This document shows positions 51,774 through 60,036 of a stretch of DNA of 64,000 nt, in pieces. The position numbers were made by a program, and so were the translations under genes. Location of the stretch: assembly GCA_023429135.1 (NCBI GenBank), contig JAEYWD010000094.1, forward strand, positions 1 to 64,000, given 5' to 3'. The notes under the pieces were generated by a model that saw nothing but the letters and a program-made list of their open reading frames with translations, searched no databases and was not told the origin of the DNA. Positions within the stretch are counted from its first letter, which is position 1; the number at the start of each line of letters is the position of its first letter. This DNA is from Bacteroidota bacterium (GTDB lineage Bacteria > Bacteroidota > Bacteroidia > Bacteroidales > JAAUTT01).

Positions 51774-52118
51774 TTAAATCGTCTTCAAAAAATCGCCATC
51801 GATGATTAGCAGCTTCACTTTTTTATGGGTACTGGAACGATGAAGGCTCAGATCGTCCGATACTATGTAGGTATCACCAGCTTTAAGAACAGTTTTTTCA
51901 CCGTTTTTCAGCTCGCTGGTAAACTCACCCTCGAGACAATGAACAATGTGCCCTTTGGCACACCAATGATCGGCCAGGTAACCATCAGAATATTCTACAA
52001 TGCGAATTCTGAGTCCATCGAATTGTTTGGTTTTCCAAAAGGCAATTCCTGTATCACCTCTATGCTCAGTTGCGGGAATGCTTTCCCAGTCGATGGTTTG
52101 GAATGGTATGTTTTCCAT
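51774..52118 (-). CDS. DHCW-motif-type cupin protein
   Basis: A 114-residue small cupin: 'YSDGYLADHWCAKGHIVHCLEGEFTSELKNGE' and 'LKAGDTYIVSDDLSLHRSST' give the two cupin motifs, with His/Cys/Glu available to bind metal. It matches the family called 'DHCW motif cupin fold protein'. Function unknown. It is divergent from the MocR regulator gene (196 bp), which may control it. Confidence 0.8.
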   Translation of the reverse strand: MENIPFQTIDWESIPATEHRGDTGIAFWKTKQFDGLRIRIVEYSDGYLADHWCAKGHIVHCLEGEFTSELKNGEKTVLKAGDTYIVSDDLSLHRSSTHKKVKLLIIDGDFLKTI

Positions 52119-52163
52119 ATAATATTATAGCTTGAATTCATGAAAAAAAATAAGCAAAGGCTG

Positions 52164-52215
52164 GTGCGCGTTTGTAACGCTTGCCTAAAAATTAGCACAC
52201 GTTACAAACGTGCGC
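52164..52215. repeat. imperfect inverted repeat (REP-like)
   Basis: Two 21-base arms, GTGCGCGTTTGTAACGCTTGC (52164-52184, less its last base here for length) and its near-complement at 52195-52215, are separated by 10 bases in the cupin-MocR gap. The GC-rich arms contrast with the AT-rich surroundings. The core resembles the hairpin at 47307-47328. Confidence 0.6.
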
Positions 52216-52286
52216 TAGCGCCAAATGCAAAAAAATATATTTCAAAAATCACAAATAAAATAATACCAAAACAGATTCAGTTTTTG

Positions 52287-52294
52287 TAAATTTG
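52287..52294 (+). promoter_or_regulatory. -7 element for the MocR gene
   Basis: TAAATTTG is an exact TAnnTTTG match 20 bp before the ATG at 52315. No clear -33 TTG. Confidence 0.4.
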
Positions 52295-52314
52295 ACCATA
52301 ACAGTTAAATTTTT

Positions 52315-53751
52315 ATGGAGACAATAACTTCAAACGATCATCTTTACCTGAAAGTGGCAAAAGTAATCGAAACCCAGATTGCGAACGGTGTACTTAAAAT
52401 AGGCGACCGTCTGCCTTCGGTGCGAATAATGAGTAAGGAACAAGGAGTTAGCATAAGCACTATTTTGCAGGCCTATTATAACCTCGAATCAAAAGGTTTA
52501 ATAGAAACGCGCCCTCAATCGGGTTATTTTATCAGTTTTTCGCCGGGAAAATTTAAGGCTGTCCCTCAAAAAACAAAACCCGAACCGGTTGTTTCGTCGA
52601 GCGATGCTGAAGACATGATTGCCGAGGTTTACAACAATATTGCCGACGAAACGCTTGTCAAATTTTCGCTGAGCGTTCCTTCGCAAGAGTTTCTGCCTAT
52701 AGCAAAGCTCAGCAAGTCGATGATTGAAGCCATGCGAAAGCTGCCAGCAAGCGGAACCATGTACGAAAGCATCCAGGGAAATGAAAACCTTCGCCGGCAG
52801 ATAGCCCGCTGGAGCATCAACTGGGGCGGGAGCCTAAGTCCCGATGACCTGGTAACCACAGCCGGATGTATGAATGCCTTATCCTTCTCACTGATGGCAG
52901 TGGCTGAAAAAGGCGACACGATCGCGGTCGAAAGTCCGTGCTATATGGGAGTGCTGCAACTGGCAAACAACCTAGGATTAAAGATCATAGAACTTCCTGC
53001 CGATGCTATTACAGGCGTTGATCCCCATGATCTGAAAAAAGCATTAGCCTCAGAAAAGGTGAAAGCAGTGCTTTTAACCAGTAACTTTAACAATCCACTC
53101 ACGAGCTGCATTCCCGATGAAAATAAAAAAGCAATTGTCGAAACTATTCAGCGTTACAATGTTCCACTGATAGAAGATGATATTTACGGGGATGTATACT
53201 TTGGGAGCAAAAGACCGAAATGCTGCAAAACTTTCGACGACAGCGGATTGGTTCTTTGGTGCGGGTCGGTTTCCAAAACACTCGCGCCGGGCTACAGGGT
53301 AGGATGGGTGGCTCCCGGCAAATACCTGGAAAAGATAAAACGCTTAAAAATGTACCATGCCGTTGGGTCGACAACAATCCAGCAGGAAGCCATTGCCATA
53401 TTCCTGGAGAACGGTCGTTATGAACACCATTTGCGTCGGCTCCGCAATACCTTGTACGCTAATTCACTCCAGTATACCCGTGCCATAAGCGAATACTTCC
53501 CCGATGATACGAGGATCAGCCGCCCACAGGGAGGATTTCTGATCTGGCTGGAGCTAAACAAAAAGATAAATACTTTTGATCTTTACAAAGAAGCTATGAA
53601 ACATAAGATAAGCATCAGTCCGGGCAGGATGTTTACCCTGCAAGACAGATATCATCATTGTCTGCGCCTTTCGTACGGAATGCCATGGAATGAGAAAATA
53701 AATGAATCGCTGCAAAGGCTGGGGCAACTGGCAGGACCATTGAAGGAATAG
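52315..53751 (+). CDS. MocR/GntR family PLP-dependent transcriptional regulator
   Basis: A 478-residue fusion of a GntR winged helix (residues ~5-75: 'KVAKVIETQIANGVLKIGDRLPSVRIMSKEQGVSISTILQAYYNLESKGLIETRPQSGYFI') with an aminotransferase-like domain (~100-470: 'SFSLMAVAEKGDTIAVESPCYMG', 'LIEDDIYGDVYFG', PLP Lys in 'GSVSKTLAPGYRVGWV'). It resembles the YdcR-type subgroup. MocR proteins sense PLP or amino-acid-related compounds. The divergent cupin and nearby ilvE are candidate targets by position only. Confidence 0.9.
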   Translation: METITSNDHLYLKVAKVIETQIANGVLKIGDRLPSVRIMSKEQGVSISTILQAYYNLESKGLIETRPQSGYFISFSPGKFKAVPQKTKPEPVVSSSDAEDMIAEVYNNIADETLVKFSLSVPSQEFLPIAKLSKSMIEAMRKLPASGTMYESIQGNENLRRQIARWSINWGGSLSPDDLVTTAGCMNALSFSLMAVAEKGDTIAVESPCYMGVLQLANNLGLKIIELPADAITGVDPHDLKKALASEKVKAVLLTSNFNNPLTSCIPDENKKAIVETIQRYNVPLIEDDIYGDVYFGSKRPKCCKTFDDSGLVLWCGSVSKTLAPGYRVGWVAPGKYLEKIKRLKMYHAVGSTTIQQEAIAIFLENGRYEHHLRRLRNTLYANSLQYTRAISEYFPDDTRISRPQGGFLIWLELNKKINTFDLYKEAMKHKISISPGRMFTLQDRYHHCLRLSYGMPWNEKINESLQRLGQLAGPLKE

Positions 53752-53775
53752 CCATATCAGATTAGTATATCCTTC

Positions 53776-53808
53776 AGTCATCCTACGGTCATCTTACAGT
53801 CATCCTCC
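53776..53808. repeat. 11-bp tandem repeat, three copies
   Basis: Three near-identical 11-bp units (AGTCATCCTAC, GGTCATCTTAC, AGTCATCCTCC) lie between two convergent genes. The period is close to one helical turn. Purpose unknown; could be replication slippage. Confidence 0.55.
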
Positions 53809-53829
53809 GTGAATGACCCTAGCTTACCG

Positions 53830-54321
53830 TTATTTATTCTTTGCATTGAAAGTAGGCATTTGCCATTTGAATTCGCCTACCCCATTGGGACTGCGGGAAT
53901 AAGATATTTCAGAAGTCTGTTCGTCGTATTCAACTTTATCCCATATTTCGAGACCGGGAGTTACAAGGTATACTTTTTCGCCTGACGAAGTAAGCTTAAA
54001 GTTGGTATGTAAACCAGGTTGGAGGGTATCTTTATCAGCCCAGACAATCAAAAATGATTTAGCAGCAATAGTTGTCCCTGCAGGAAACTTCCACATCTGA
54101 AGGTTGCTCCTGCTGTCGCTCAGGTAAAAGTCAGAAAGGTTAACCTCGCCCGATGAATTATTATAAAGCTCAATCCAATCGTCGTATTGATTATTCTGAT
54201 CTTTTGCTGTATGTGTATTCACTGCCATAAGTTCGTTAATCACAACAGTTGAAACATCGTCTTCATCTTTGGTGCAGGAGAATATTACAAATACTACTAA
54301 TGCTAAAAGGCTTAACTTCAT
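53830..54321 (-). CDS. lamin-tail-domain lipoprotein
   Basis: A 163-residue lipoprotein with signal peptide and lipobox 'VIFSC' (Cys16), followed by a lamin-tail domain ('VVINELMAVNTHTAKDQNNQ', 'DDWIELYNNSSGEVNLSDFYLSDS', 'WKFPAGTTIAAKSFLIVWAD', 'VEYDEQTSEISYSRSPNG'). LTD domains in bacteria occur in secreted nucleases and surface proteins; here it stands alone. No catalytic motif. Confidence 0.88.
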   Translation of the reverse strand: MKLSLLALVVFVIFSCTKDEDDVSTVVINELMAVNTHTAKDQNNQYDDWIELYNNSSGEVNLSDFYLSDSRSNLQMWKFPAGTTIAAKSFLIVWADKDTLQPGLHTNFKLTSSGEKVYLVTPGLEIWDKVEYDEQTSEISYSRSPNGVGEFKWQMPTFNAKNK

Positions 54322-54515
54322 ATTAGTTTATAGTTAATTCTGTTATGCAAAACTAAACGTTAATTTAAGTTTTCTTTCATATTATTTTAACATATTTATC
54401 CATTGAAAGTTTATTTGGAGATTAGTACACAGAATTTATAAAAGAAACCAGATTATTGGTGTTTAGGTAAACAAACAGTCTAACTCCTAAACCTCTAATC
54501 CCTAATACCAATAAA

Positions 54516-55685
54516 ATGAAACAAGTAATTAATACCGAAAGAATTCCAATCAAACTCTGGTTGGAAGATATTGAACCGGGAGCTTTGGAGCAGGCCCGTA
54601 ACATGGCAAACCTGCCATTTGCTTTCCGGCATGTGGCCTTAATGCCCGACTCGCACGAGGGTTACGGAATGCCTATTGGAGGAGTGCTGGCAACCAAAGG
54701 TGCAATTATCCCCAATGCCGTGGGAGTGGATATAGGATGTGGTATGTGTGCCCTGAAAACCAATCTGACCGAAATGCCTGTTGAAAAGCTCAAAAATATT
54801 ATGAGTGGTATCCGGAAAGTTGTACCGTTGGGATTCCATCACCACAAACAGAAACAGGATATTAACCTGATGCCCTCTACACTCGAAATGTTTAAGAATG
54901 GAATAGTTGAAAAAGAATTTGAAAATGCCCGTACCCAGATAGGAACATTAGGTGGAGGAAATCACTTCATTGAAATTCAGAAAGGATCGGATACTCACAT
55001 TTGGATCATGATTCATTCAGGTAGCAGGAACATTGGGTTAAAGGTTGCTGAGTTTTACAACAAAAAAGCTCAAAAGCTGAATGAACAATGGCATGCATCG
55101 GTTGAAAAATCGAAAAACCTGGCTTTTTTGCCCATTGATACCCAGGAAGCACAAGACTACATCGCCGAAATGAACTACTGTGTAAACTTTGCCTTTGCCA
55201 ACCGCAAGCTGATGATGGACAACATTAAAGAAATTTTTGATGATGTGCTGCCCGGAAATTTTGCAGAGCTCGATTTTGTAAATATTGCCCACAACTATGC
55301 CCGCTGGGAGCACCATTACAATACCAATGTTCTGGTTCACCGTAAAGGAGCTACCAGCGCCCGTGAGGGAGAAACCGGGATTATCCCCGGATCGCAGGGC
55401 TCCAAAAGCTACATTGTGCAAGGGAAAGGCAACCACGAGAGTTTCCAGAGCTGCTCACACGGCGCAGGACGCACGTTAGGGCGCAAACAGGCTCAACGCG
55501 TGCTCGATCTCGACGACGAAATTGCCAAAATGAACGCAATGGGAATTCTGCACGCCATCCGTGGCAAAAACGACCTCGACGAGGCGCCGGGAGCATACAA
55601 GGATATCGATGTGGTAATGCTCAACCAGAACGACCTGGTGGACATTCTGGTTGAGCTGAAACCGCTGGCTGTGGTAAAAGGATAA
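54516..55685 (+). CDS. rtcB: RtcB family RNA ligase
   Basis: A 389-residue RtcB protein that joins RNA 2',3'-cyclic phosphate and 5'-OH ends using GTP and Mn2+. Metal and nucleotide motifs are intact: 'MPDSHEGYGMPIGGVLATKGAIIPNAVGVDIGCGM' (D and C ligands), 'GTLGGGNHFIEIQ', 'HSGSRNIG', 'NYARWEHHY' and 'CSHGAGRTLGRKQA' with the catalytic His. Length is near the short bacterial RtcB (~400). No archease or RtcR regulator is adjacent. It stands alone; its native target may be damaged tRNA or rRNA. Confidence 0.92.
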   Translation: MKQVINTERIPIKLWLEDIEPGALEQARNMANLPFAFRHVALMPDSHEGYGMPIGGVLATKGAIIPNAVGVDIGCGMCALKTNLTEMPVEKLKNIMSGIRKVVPLGFHHHKQKQDINLMPSTLEMFKNGIVEKEFENARTQIGTLGGGNHFIEIQKGSDTHIWIMIHSGSRNIGLKVAEFYNKKAQKLNEQWHASVEKSKNLAFLPIDTQEAQDYIAEMNYCVNFAFANRKLMMDNIKEIFDDVLPGNFAELDFVNIAHNYARWEHHYNTNVLVHRKGATSAREGETGIIPGSQGSKSYIVQGKGNHESFQSCSHGAGRTLGRKQAQRVLDLDDEIAKMNAMGILHAIRGKNDLDEAPGAYKDIDVVMLNQNDLVDILVELKPLAVVKG

Positions 55686-55849
55686 CACATTGAGATACGG
55701 CCGCAAAATGCAATTGATCAATACTTGTTGCAAAACATACAGAATGAAAACAATTATTCATCTACATGACAGGTTTTTGGCAACCAACTTTGTTTACTTT
55801 TTCATGACATAGAGTTTGAAATATTTTTGAAAAATTAAGACAAGTAGCT

Positions 55850-56263
55850 ATGAATAAAGAAAATCAAAAAAAAATATCGAAAGAATGGCATGAAGCCTTT
55901 GGAACTGATGAATTAAAGGATAACTATGACAAGTATCTTCACGAGCATTTTACGGCTGACTTTTTTAACGGACACCAGGTGAACAAGGCTGAATATATAA
56001 AACAGGACCAACAATTCGCTAAATCACTAAATCCGAATAAAATAACAGTTATTGAACAAGTTGCAGAAGAGAATAAAGTAGTATCAGTAATGACTTGGAA
56101 AGCTGTACAGGTAGCCGATTTGCCTGACATGGCAGCGACCAACAAAGCATTTGAAGTAAAGGGTATTGCAATTGACTATTTTAAAGACGGGAAAATTATT
56201 AAACATTTTCCATTATTTGACCAACTTGAAATGCTGAAACAATTAGGAGAATACAAGAGATAA
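55850..56263 (+). CDS. SnoaL-like (NTF2-fold) protein
   Basis: A 137-residue protein of the SnoaL-like/ester-cyclase group: 'ISKEWHEAFGTDELKDNYDKYLHEHFTADFF', 'EYIKQDQQFAKSLN', 'VSVMTWKAVQ' and 'FEVKGIAIDYFKDGKIIKHFPLFDQ', the typical end of the fold. Substrate unknown; many members are small binding or isomerase-like proteins. A TATTTTTG element at 55822-55829 may be its -7 box, 20 bp before the ATG. It stands alone. Confidence 0.8.
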   Translation: MNKENQKKISKEWHEAFGTDELKDNYDKYLHEHFTADFFNGHQVNKAEYIKQDQQFAKSLNPNKITVIEQVAEENKVVSVMTWKAVQVADLPDMAATNKAFEVKGIAIDYFKDGKIIKHFPLFDQLEMLKQLGEYKR

Positions 56264-56815
56264 AATTACATGAGGACAGGTCTTTGTGCCTATAGGTTGA
56301 TTTTACTAACCAAGATCCTCAATAAATTGTCACACTTGTATATTATTAAGTTAAAAGAAAACCAAAGATTGCACTAAAGCCAGGCAGGTCGCCTTGACCA
56401 GCTTCTGCAAATTATGTACTATTGCTATAATTACAATATGTACTATCCAGCCGAAGTTCAAATTGCATTTTTTACTTATCTTTCTGCCAGTTGAGTAACT
56501 TACACTTCATTGAACCAAAAATAAAAAATTAGGGAACTAAAAGACAAATGGGTTCGATATTTATAAATCAATTAATAATTTGTGGCGGGATAGCAGTTTT
56601 ATTTTCCAGCCGGAAACTAACTTCAATAAAAAACAACTCATTACAAAAATTTATTTATATTTATCTGCTTTTTCAGAAACAAAGCCGTGTGATTCAGATT
56701 GCTAACTGCTAACGGTAGGTTTCATTTGCCTTTTCTTAAAAGCTTCGCTTTTATAAACATTGAATTCTTTTACATAAATCGTTAGCAGAATTCTATATTT
56801 TTCAAGTCATAACCT
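56264..56815. other. 552-bp intergenic region
   Basis: I see no convincing gene. A 54-codon plus-strand frame at 56548-56712 has an ATG but a composition that does not argue for coding. Near its end CTGCTAACG (56706-56714) and CGTTAGCAG (56780-56788) form a perfect 9-bp inverted repeat enclosing a small hairpin (56737-56753). The rest is AT-rich. Confidence 0.5.
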
Positions 56816-57361
56816 ATGGAATCGCTAAAAGATCCTCCAACTGAACTGCGATATCAAAACAAGTATTATTTGATATATCTTGTTCTTATGCTTCTGAACT
56901 TATATGGTCTGTCGCTGAGAGCCCAGTCTCCTCTAAAGCTTAGGTCGACCCTAAGTGCAGGAAGCTCTAATGAAAAAACTTCTTCTGCCACAAAATCATT
57001 CCCCATTCAGCAAAGTATTGGACAATCGGGTGTAATTGGAACATACACCGCAAAGGGATATATTTTACGACAAGGATTTATACAACCGGTCTACAAAAAG
57101 GGGACTATTGAAGCAGAAACTCTCGCTGTAAAAGTAGCACCCAACCCATTTTCAGATGCCATATTGATACGGACGGATGTGGAATTAACCGAAAAAATCA
57201 ACGTCGCCATATTTGATCTTCTAGGTAAACCGGTTTATACAAAACAGCATTATGCTTCACCAGAGTTAAGCATCGATCTAAGTTCACTGTCGAGAGGGCT
57301 CTATTTCCTGAAACTAACTTCTGCAAAAAAAGCTTTCACAACAAAACTGATTAAAAATTGA
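56816..57361 (+). CDS. small T9SS type A cargo protein
   Basis: A 181-residue secreted protein: an N-terminus of ~17 polar residues before the signal core ('LIYLVLMLLNLYGLSLRAQ'), a ~70-residue region with 'FPIQQSIGQSGVIGTYTAKG' and 'RQGFIQP', then a type A sorting domain ('VKVAPNPFSDAILI', 'VAIFDLLGKPVYT', 'LSRGLYFLKLTS', 'KLIKN'). It matches the layout of the protein at 45251-45748. The long N-terminus before the hydrophobic core suggests the real start could be further in, but no later ATG fits before the core. First gene of a four-gene run. Confidence 0.82.
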   Translation: MESLKDPPTELRYQNKYYLIYLVLMLLNLYGLSLRAQSPLKLRSTLSAGSSNEKTSSATKSFPIQQSIGQSGVIGTYTAKGYILRQGFIQPVYKKGTIEAETLAVKVAPNPFSDAILIRTDVELTEKINVAIFDLLGKPVYTKQHYASPELSIDLSSLSRGLYFLKLTSAKKAFTTKLIKN

Positions 57362-57397
57362 ATCCTATTATTTTAACCCTAAATACAAAACCTTAAA

Positions 57398-58051
57398 ATG
57401 AAAAAGCTACTCGGCTGTTTTCTTCTTACGTTATGGTACTTTACGGCAAATAGCCAGATTATTTACTTCGAAACCGGAAAGCTCTTCAGTACCATACGGT
57501 ATAAAGATTCCAACGGCGTAAAACTTGATAACCTGAAGGGCACAAGTGAGAATTCACTGGCATTAGGATACAAGCACCCTGTTGGCAGTTCCAAATTCAA
57601 TTACCTGGCAGGAATCTCATACAACAGATACGGAGCTAAAGGAAGCAACCCTGTATTAGGTAATTACTACGAATGGGATGTTAAATATGCCGGGATTAAC
57701 CTGGGTTTGGAATATGAATTCTTCAAACCCAAACTTATTAATAACAACCAGAATGGGTTATCGCTCTGTATCAGAACCACTCTTTCGCCGGAATTTCTCC
57801 TTGATGGTTACCAGAACCTGAACGACAGGCTATATGACCTGAACGGAGCGGAAGATTTTGACAAGCCCCTTTACTTTGTTCGGGGAGGGGTTGTGTTAAG
57901 CTATTTCATTTCCAAGTCCTTCATCATTTATGGATCGTACATGGGAGGCACCAATATTTTAATTGGCGATTATAAAGGGCAGGAACAATTACATTTCAAT
58001 TCAAACAACTTTAGCATTGGGGTGGCAATTAACCTGAAAAGTGTGCTGTAA
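57398..58051 (+). CDS. outer-membrane beta-barrel-like protein
   Basis: A 217-residue protein with a signal peptide ('LLGCFLLTLWYFTANSQ') and alternating polar/hydrophobic strands ending in aromatic or glycine turns ('LNYLAGISYNRYGAKG'-like pattern, 'GINLGLEYEF', 'FVRGGVVLSYFISKSFIIYGSYMGG', 'NFSIGVAINL'), consistent with an 8-10 strand barrel of the PorT/OmpA-like size. No family is certain. It lies between the type A cargo and the YQAV-type gene. Confidence 0.7.
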   Translation: MKKLLGCFLLTLWYFTANSQIIYFETGKLFSTIRYKDSNGVKLDNLKGTSENSLALGYKHPVGSSKFNYLAGISYNRYGAKGSNPVLGNYYEWDVKYAGINLGLEYEFFKPKLINNNQNGLSLCIRTTLSPEFLLDGYQNLNDRLYDLNGAEDFDKPLYFVRGGVVLSYFISKSFIIYGSYMGGTNILIGDYKGQEQLHFNSNNFSIGVAINLKSVL

Positions 58052-58093
58052 GTACAGAATTCTATCCAAACTCAGAACGTCAAAATATAACAC

Positions 58094-60025
58094 ATGAAAA
58101 AATTAATATTCATAGCTTTCTTCACTTTCCTTGTAACCACATTATTTGGCCAGATTCAGGGGTTGAGTTACCAGGCGGTGGTAATTGATCAGAATTCGCA
58201 GGAATTGCCAGGCATAGACGCCTCAGGAGTAATACTTCCGAACAAAGCCATAAAGGTTCGTTTTACAATACTCGATGCAGCGGGAACTGTGGATTACCAG
58301 GAAGAACACGAAACCACCACAGATGCTTTTGGCATTATCAACCTAACCATCGGACAAGGAAAAGTTAGCCCATCAAGTCCCAAAACCTTTAAAGAAATAG
58401 ATTGGGATGGGAATCCAAAAAACCTGAAAGTAGATATCAGCGTCAGTCAGACTGATGTTTTTTATACCGATTTCAGCAATCAGGAGCTGACGTTTATACC
58501 CTACGCGTATCATAAGAATATAACGGCAACTGGCACTTTAAAAGTTGATGGAAAATCGACCCTTCAGGATTTATCAGTGAATGCAACCACCAACCTTAAC
58601 GGAAGTCTGGATGTTAACAACGGAAGCCCGACAAGCCTTTCAGGAGCGCTGCAGGTAAAAAAGGGTACTGTTTTAGGGGATACTTTAACCGTAAACTCAG
58701 CAAGCAACCTTAACGGAATGGTAGTTGTTACCGCCAGCATAAGTGGCAATGACGATCAATCAGCAAGCTATCCCTTATATGTGAAAGGCAGTAACCAGGG
58801 AATTGCCATTAAAGTGAACGGATCGCGCAACAACTCAAACAACTTCGTAACTTTTTGGGACGACGAAGGAATCCAGGGAAGAATTGAAGGACAGTCGACT
58901 GCCGATATCACTAACGGATTCGATATGTACTATGAAAATGTTAAACTGGTGACTGAGCTTGCTATGGCAAGTGCAGAACTTGTTGCAGCTTCAACCTCCT
59001 CCACGCCGTGCGTTGGTCTTGGAGCATGCGTAACCGCACCATCAGCATCCGAAATTGCATTTGGCGTGGCTCAGGTAGCCATTGCCACGGCCAATATTGC
59101 CTACTATAATGCCGAAGTATTTGGCAATGCTGGTGTGGCTTATGAGTCAAAAGGTGCCGACTATGCCGAATATCTTCCCAAAGCCAATCCGGCAGAAAAA
59201 TTCAACCCCGGTGATATTGTAGGAATAAAAAATGGCAAAGTATCCCGCTCGGTAAAAGATGCAGATAAAATTATGATTGTATCGCGGAAGCCTATTGTGG
59301 TTGGCAACATTCCTGACACCGGGAAAGAAGAAGCCTATGTAAAAATTGCGTTTATCGGTCAGGTTGAAACCAAGGTGCTCGGGAAAGTAAATCCCGGTGA
59401 TTACATTATTCCCAGCGGTAAAAACGACGGAGCCGGAATTGCGGTGTCGCCCGAGAATCTCAACACGGAAGATTATTTCAAAATCGCAGGCATAGCCTGG
59501 GGAAGCTCACAAAAGGATTATTACAGTTATGTGAATACGGCTGTAGGCATTAACACCACCGACATAGCAAGGATCAGCGGTAAACAGGAAAAACGCATTC
59601 GGGAGCAGGAAGACGAGATTCAATCGCTTAAAGCGCAACTGGATAAAATGAATGCCGTCCTTTCTCAGTTGGTGCCGCAATATAAAGAACAGATGAATTC
59701 GGGTTCAGAGTCCAGGGAAACGGCCTCAGTGGTAGTCAAAACCAAAGCAGTGGAAGATGTTGCACCAATAAACAGCGAGGATGAGCCAACCATTTTTTAT
59801 TATAAAATATCAAAGGATCAAATTGATGAAGGGTTAAAGAAAGCCAAAGAAATCCTGGAGAAGAGGGGAACACTTCATAATTATCCTGTTTTTCAAAAGC
59901 TGGACAGTGATATGGTTTTCCGAACAAACTATGTAAACGAACTTTTAAAAACCATCAATAACAAGGTGGAAGAAAACTATAACCGTGACATGAAAGCAGG
60001 TAAGAAAGTAGTCCGTAACTTTTAA
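58094..60025 (+). CDS. secreted YQAV-type protein with C-terminal coiled coil
   Basis: A 643-residue secreted protein. It has a signal peptide ('LIFIAFFTFLVTTLFGQ') and the N-terminal YQAV domain ('QGLSYQAVVIDQNSQ', 'FGIINLTIGQG', 'FIPYAYHKN', residues ~20-150), then repeats of 'T-x-L-N-G-x-L-x-V' type (~155-225). A ~100-residue stretch is low-charge and alanine-rich. 'GADYAEYLPKANPAEKFNPGDIVGI' opens a region resembling the peptidase-G2/tail-spike chaperone-like domain seen in fibre proteins. A coiled coil follows ('QEKRIREQEDEIQSLKAQLDKM'). The architecture suggests a trimeric surface fibre with autoprocessing; this is inference. Confidence 0.75.
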   Translation: MKKLIFIAFFTFLVTTLFGQIQGLSYQAVVIDQNSQELPGIDASGVILPNKAIKVRFTILDAAGTVDYQEEHETTTDAFGIINLTIGQGKVSPSSPKTFKEIDWDGNPKNLKVDISVSQTDVFYTDFSNQELTFIPYAYHKNITATGTLKVDGKSTLQDLSVNATTNLNGSLDVNNGSPTSLSGALQVKKGTVLGDTLTVNSASNLNGMVVVTASISGNDDQSASYPLYVKGSNQGIAIKVNGSRNNSNNFVTFWDDEGIQGRIEGQSTADITNGFDMYYENVKLVTELAMASAELVAASTSSTPCVGLGACVTAPSASEIAFGVAQVAIATANIAYYNAEVFGNAGVAYESKGADYAEYLPKANPAEKFNPGDIVGIKNGKVSRSVKDADKIMIVSRKPIVVGNIPDTGKEEAYVKIAFIGQVETKVLGKVNPGDYIIPSGKNDGAGIAVSPENLNTEDYFKIAGIAWGSSQKDYYSYVNTAVGINTTDIARISGKQEKRIREQEDEIQSLKAQLDKMNAVLSQLVPQYKEQMNSGSESRETASVVVKTKAVEDVAPINSEDEPTIFYYKISKDQIDEGLKKAKEILEKRGTLHNYPVFQKLDSDMVFRTNYVNELLKTINNKVEENYNRDMKAGKKVVRNF

Positions 60026-60036
60026 TTCAAAACTGT

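Noticed and set aside
56548..56712. 54-codon plus-strand frame in the 56264-56815 gap
   Set aside because: ATG present but composition is not coding-like, the end lies in an inverted repeat, and there is no family signal.
56706..56788. Integron attC site
   Set aside because: The TAAC/GTTA arms are there, but the adjacent bases do not fit the attC core consensus and no integrase or cassette array is seen.
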